A program made the translations under genes and the position numbers. 34,940 nucleotides of DNA from an uncultured Lentisphaerota bacterium (GTDB lineage: Bacteria > Verrucomicrobiota > Kiritimatiellia > CAIQIC01): assembly GCA_903912445.1 (NCBI GenBank), contig CAIWHP010000157.1:1-34940 (forward strand), given 5' to 3'. The notes under the pieces are model-generated. The model saw only the letters and a program-made list of their open reading frames with translations. It did not search any database and was not told the origin of the DNA. Within the stretch, counting starts at the first letter, position 1; each line of letters starts with the position of its first letter. Positions 32,906 to 34,940 of this stretch are shown here, piece by piece.

Positions 32906-34258
32906 TCACACTTCCGGGTGCTGCCACGGGGCGCGGTAGGGGCGGCGGAGCAGCTTCGTCGCCTCGGCATCGCCCACCACGACGCGCTGCCGGGGATCGT
33001 AGACCAGGCCGCGGCCGAGTTGAAGCGCCACGTTCGCCAGGATGCAGCTCGCGGTGGAGATGTGGCCGGCCTCGATATCGGCGACCGGCCTCCCGCGGCT
33101 CTCGATGGCGGCGAGGAAGTCCAGCATGTGCCGGCGCGTGGCGGGGGCGGCGTTCAGCTCGATGTTCTGCTCGGTCAGGTCCTCGGGATATTTCTCGCGC
33201 TCGAAGAAGCAGTCGAAGTGCAGCGGCTTGGCCTTCTTGTCCGCCGGGATGAAGTCCGCGCGCATGGTGCTGGCCTTGAGCGTGCCCTTGTCGCCGTAGA
33301 TGAACAGCGCCCACGGATAGTCCGGGTCGGCCGGCGCGCCCCACGAGCGGTGCTGCCAGACGCAGTTGAACTGGTCGTATTCGAACGTTGCCGTCTGCGT
33401 GTCGCTGATGTTGGACTTGCCCGTCTTGTCCACCAGGATGCCGCCGGTGGAGCTGATCCGCTTGGGCCAGCCGAGGTTGAGCATCCAGCGCGCGGTGTCG
33501 AACATGTGCACGCACATATCGCCGATGATCCCGTTGCCGTATTCCATGAACGTCCGCCACCAACGCTTGTGCGGCAGCCCGTCATAGGGCCGCAGCGGGG
33601 CGGGCCCGGTCCACAGGTCGTAATCGAAAAAGTCCGGGACGGGCGTGACCGGCGGGTTGCCGTTCGCGCGCATGTGGAAGTAGCAGCACATCTCCACGTG
33701 CCCGATGGTGCCGAGCAGCCCGGCCTCGACGACCTGCTGCTTCACGTCGATCAGGTGCGGCGTGCTCTTGCGCTGTGTGCCCACCTGGACCACGCGCTGG
33801 TGCTTGCGCGCCGCCGCGATCATCGCCTCGCCCTCGAGCACGTCCGCGCTGATCGGCTTCTGCACATAGACATCGGCCCCTGCCGCCACCGCGGCGTTCA
33901 TCTGCAGCGCGTGCCAGTGGTCCGGGCTGCCGATGAGCACGATCTCCGGCTGATGCTCGGCGAGCAGCTTCCGGTAATCGGTGTAGGTCGGCGGCACCTT
34001 GGCGGATTTCTGCCGCTGGCCGATCAGCTGCGCGGCGGCGGAGAGCATGTTGCGGTCGGGATCGCAGACCGCGACCACGTCGACCGGCGCCACCTGCATC
34101 AGCCGGAACAGGTCGCTCTTGCCGTACCACCCCGCGCCGATCAGGGCGACGCGGCGGGGCCGCTGCACCAGCTCGACGCCATAGGCGCCCAGCGCCGAAT
34201 ACGCGAACGCGGCCGAAGCCGTCTGCAGAAAACTGCGGCGGGAGATGCTGAAGCTCAT
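32906..34258 (-). CDS. Tat-exported Gfo/Idh/MocA-family oxidoreductase
   Basis: 450 residues. Tat signal SRRSFLQTASAAFAYSALG at the N-terminus. The Rossmann domain follows: VALIGAGWYGKSDLFRL, VVAVCDPDRNM, VLIGSPDHWHALQM and YVQKPISADVLEGE, where QKP replaces the usual EKP of the family. The C-terminal alpha/beta domain includes GDMCVHMFDTARWMLNLGWP and FIYGDKGTLKAS. Such enzymes oxidise or reduce sugars with tightly bound NAD(P), and export of the folded holoenzyme is known for the family (glucose-fructose oxidoreductase of Zymomonas). Start 34258 has AGGAG nine bases upstream. The frame continues far upstream into repeat DNA, which I exclude. Confidence 0.9.
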   Translation of the reverse strand: MSFSISRRSFLQTASAAFAYSALGAYGVELVQRPRRVALIGAGWYGKSDLFRLMQVAPVDVVAVCDPDRNMLSAAAQLIGQRQKSAKVPPTYTDYRKLLAEHQPEIVLIGSPDHWHALQMNAAVAAGADVYVQKPISADVLEGEAMIAAARKHQRVVQVGTQRKSTPHLIDVKQQVVEAGLLGTIGHVEMCCYFHMRANGNPPVTPVPDFFDYDLWTGPAPLRPYDGLPHKRWWRTFMEYGNGIIGDMCVHMFDTARWMLNLGWPKRISSTGGILVDKTGKSNISDTQTATFEYDQFNCVWQHRSWGAPADPDYPWALFIYGDKGTLKASTMRADFIPADKKAKPLHFDCFFEREKYPEDLTEQNIELNAAPATRRHMLDFLAAIESRGRPVADIEAGHISTASCILANVALQLGRGLVYDPRQRVVVGDAEATKLLRRPYRAPWQHPEV

Positions 34259-34351
34259 GAGGGTATGCTCCTGGGGCGGCGGGCAGACAGGGGCCACGCG
34301 CTGCCGTGCGTGGTTCGTCCCATGCCTGATCTTTCTCGCCGCATGGTGGCT

Positions 34352-34380
34352 CTGATAGCAGCACCCCGCCGTCGAAGCAA
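34352..34380 (-). promoter_or_regulatory. Predicted promoter of the Gfo/Idh gene
   Basis: Minus strand TTGCTT (34375-34380), 17-base spacer, TATCAG (34352-34357). The leader would be about 90 nt and contain the AGGAG site. Confidence 0.4.
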
Positions 34381-34403
34381 TCCGAAAGCGTCTCGCCAAC
34401 TTC

Positions 34404-34550
34404 TTCCTCGTCCTCGTCCTTCGTTCTCGTCCTCGTCCTCGAAATATCCTCTTAACGCGATTGAGGACGATGGAAGACGACGAGAATGAAGATGCGGATC
34501 GAGGACGAGGACGAGGACGAGGACGAAGAGGATGGCGAGAACGAGGACGA
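34404..34550. repeat. Long imperfect GTCCTC/GAGGAC palindrome
   Basis: The left side (34404-34441) is built of TCGTCCTCGTCC units, the right side (34461-34550) of GAGGACGAGGACG units, around an AT-rich centre (AAATATCCTCTTAACGCGAT). It is an expanded version of the element at 31948-31998. Frames that cross it give Asp/Glu/Arg repeats and are not genes. Confidence 0.7.
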
Positions 34551-34940
34551 TGGATTGGGGGCCCATCTATTGCACGCTTCTCAAGTGGGTGGCTTTCACG
34601 GCTGCGTGCGGCACGATGCCGTTGCCAGCCAGCCACGCGAACCCAACTCAGGCAGCCAGGCGAATAAGGAACGCAGGAAAGCAGGAACGGACAAGGCGAC
34701 AAAGGCGGAGATGGAAGCAAAGCAGCCACAGATTTTCACGGATGACACAGATACGGCAGCGGGGCATGAGGAAAGCCGGAGAGGAAGAGGCACCACGGAT
34801 CACACGAATCACACGGAAGGAAGGGTCTGCCTTTTTGTCCGTGTGATCGGTGTGATCCGTGGTGAAATTCTTCTCCGACCGCGAATTGCGCGAAGCTCGC
34901 GAATTTCCGGAAGGTAGGGCGGGCGCGCCTGCGGTGAGCA
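34551..34940. repeat. Gene-free end of the window with CACGGAT/CACACGA palindrome
   Basis: No gene is seen. CACCACGGATCACACGAATC (from 34791, arm to 34817) pairs with the arm 34838-34864 with two mismatches in 27 bases and a 20-base loop. CAGCCACAGATTTTCACGG at about 34723-34741 is a further piece of the same family. Confidence 0.6.

Noticed and set aside
32792-34489. 565-codon plus-strand frame opposite the Gfo/Idh gene
   Set aside because: It begins and ends in repeats and runs antisense to a well-recognised Tat-exported oxidoreductase.
34461-34667. Asp/Glu/Arg-repeat frames across the GAGGACGA repeat
   Set aside because: The low-complexity protein is a by-product of the 6-base DNA repeat.

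Overview
The window looks like chromosomal DNA of a GC-rich Gram-negative bacterium of the PVC group, most likely Verrucomicrobiota or a close relative such as Kiritimatiellota or Lentisphaerota. The reasons are a ftsQ-ftsA-ftsZ division cluster with a divergent FtsZ, many secreted carbohydrate-active enzymes, several Tat-exported (twin-arginine) enzymes of the Gfo/Idh, DegT and Rieske types, a ThuA protein, xylose-isomerase-like barrels, and intergenic regions full of imperfect palindromes. The assignment is inferred from gene content; no rRNA or tRNA gene was seen.

Layout. 1-3.0 kb: end of ftsQ, then ftsA and ftsZ, closed by a paired TTCCAA palindrome. 3.1-11.2 kb: a metallo-beta-lactamase hydrolase, a secreted GH71/99-like protein, a PL7 alginate-lyase-like enzyme followed by a frameshifted two-CxxC protein, and a 1301-residue GH2 beta-galactosidase with an F5/8-type domain. 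11.5-13.1 kb: an HU-like protein and hisS. 13.3-18.3 kb: a GH78-like rhamnosidase, an exported cupin and a ThuA protein; the first and third carry related promoter/leader regions. 18.4-22.4 kb: a xylose-isomerase-like barrel, a 42-codon small ORF coupled to a PfkB sugar kinase, and a nitronate-monooxygenase-family flavoprotein. 22.8-24.5 kb: the wreck of a bidirectional [NiFe]-hydrogenase operon, with the intact-looking maturation protease still present. 24.5-31.9 kb: a cytidylate-kinase-like protein, then a co-directional run of exported proteins: DegT-type PLP protein, AKR-like barrel, unknown Tat protein, beta-propeller and neutral-ceramidase-like hydrolase, the last three joined by ATGA overlaps. 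32-34.3 kb: a small Tat-exported Rieske protein and a Tat-exported Gfo/Idh oxidoreductase. The remainder is repeat-rich non-coding DNA.

The genes suggest a saprophytic polysaccharide degrader: exported enzymes attack beta-galactosides, rhamnosides, alginate-like uronates and perhaps alpha-glucans or mannans, while barrel isomerases, a sugar kinase and Gfo/Idh enzymes process the sugars. The most interesting signals are: (i) at least four genes whose predicted -10 box lies 5-7 nt before the ATG, implying leaderless mRNAs; (ii) a conserved leader shared by the GH78 and ThuA genes; (iii) four copies of a paired palindrome with fixed 31-32 bp spacing, three of them between convergent genes; and (iv) the hoxF'-'hoxH deletion relic.
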